Below, in pieces: positions 14,235 to 14,236 of a stretch of 14,236 nt of DNA. Where the stretch lies: positions 1 through 14,236 of the forward strand of contig DATJWY010000136.1 of the NCBI GenBank assembly GCA_035500775.1. Reading direction: 5' to 3'. The DNA comes from DATJWY01 sp035500775 (GTDB lineage Bacteria; Pseudomonadota; Alphaproteobacteria; Acetobacterales; Acetobacteraceae). A program made the position numbers and the translations under genes. How positions within the stretch are numbered: position 1 is the first letter of the stretch; each line of letters starts with the position of its first letter. The notes beneath the pieces are model-generated. The model was not told the origin of the DNA, ran no database searches, and saw nothing but the letters and a program-made list of their open reading frames with translations.

Positions 14235-14236
14235 AC

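Overview
The window is GC-rich DNA with the codon usage and gene content of an alphaproteobacterium. Acetobacteraceae or a relative in Rhodospirillales is my best guess. The grounds are the alphaproteobacterial-type GshA, the ubiA/rsmE/gshA grouping, and the many GC-rich palindromic intergenic repeats, whose arms have the form CCAGGGGC/GCCCCTGG or CCAAAGGC/GCCTTTGG. This placement is inference; there is no rRNA or tRNA in the window.

Layout. Positions 1-54 look like the last 17 codons of a gene that enters from the left. Positions 55-440 are stacked structured repeats, and 441-887 is an AT-richer regulatory region. Then comes a metabolic cassette on the + strand: adhP (888-1940), a large PhaC-like alpha/beta-hydrolase of the DUF3141 family (2321-4771) and a phosphotransacetylase-family enzyme (5198-6151). 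The gaps of 380 and 426 bases between these genes are filled with hairpin repeats. More repeats (6160-6545) separate the cassette from a housekeeping block: gshA and rsmE on the - strand, and divergent from them ubiA and a METTL20-like methyltransferase on the + strand (overlapping by ATGA). A pirin gene on the - strand converges on the methyltransferase, and ftsK on the + strand diverges from pirin. The window ends just after ftsK in another repeat hairpin.

How the genes may work together. A near-perfect FNR/FixK-type palindrome (813-826) sits about 41 bp before the likely adhP transcription start, which points to induction at low oxygen. Alcohol dehydrogenase, a Cys-dependent acyl-transferring hydrolase fold and phosphotransacetylase together look like a microaerobic acyl-CoA/redox module. 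No acetate kinase or enoyl reductase, often found beside such genes, is present here. The housekeeping part covers glutathione synthesis (GshA), 16S rRNA methylation (RsmE), ubiquinone prenylation (UbiA), probable protein lysine methylation, a cupin (pirin) and chromosome segregation (FtsK).

The least ordinary content lies between the genes. There are at least three families of structured repeats. One has compensatory base changes between copies, one keeps a hairpin whose stem sequence is replaced between copies, and one supplies the stop codon of gshA. A 126-nt imperfect hairpin with a 24-bp stem lies just after the DUF3141 gene.
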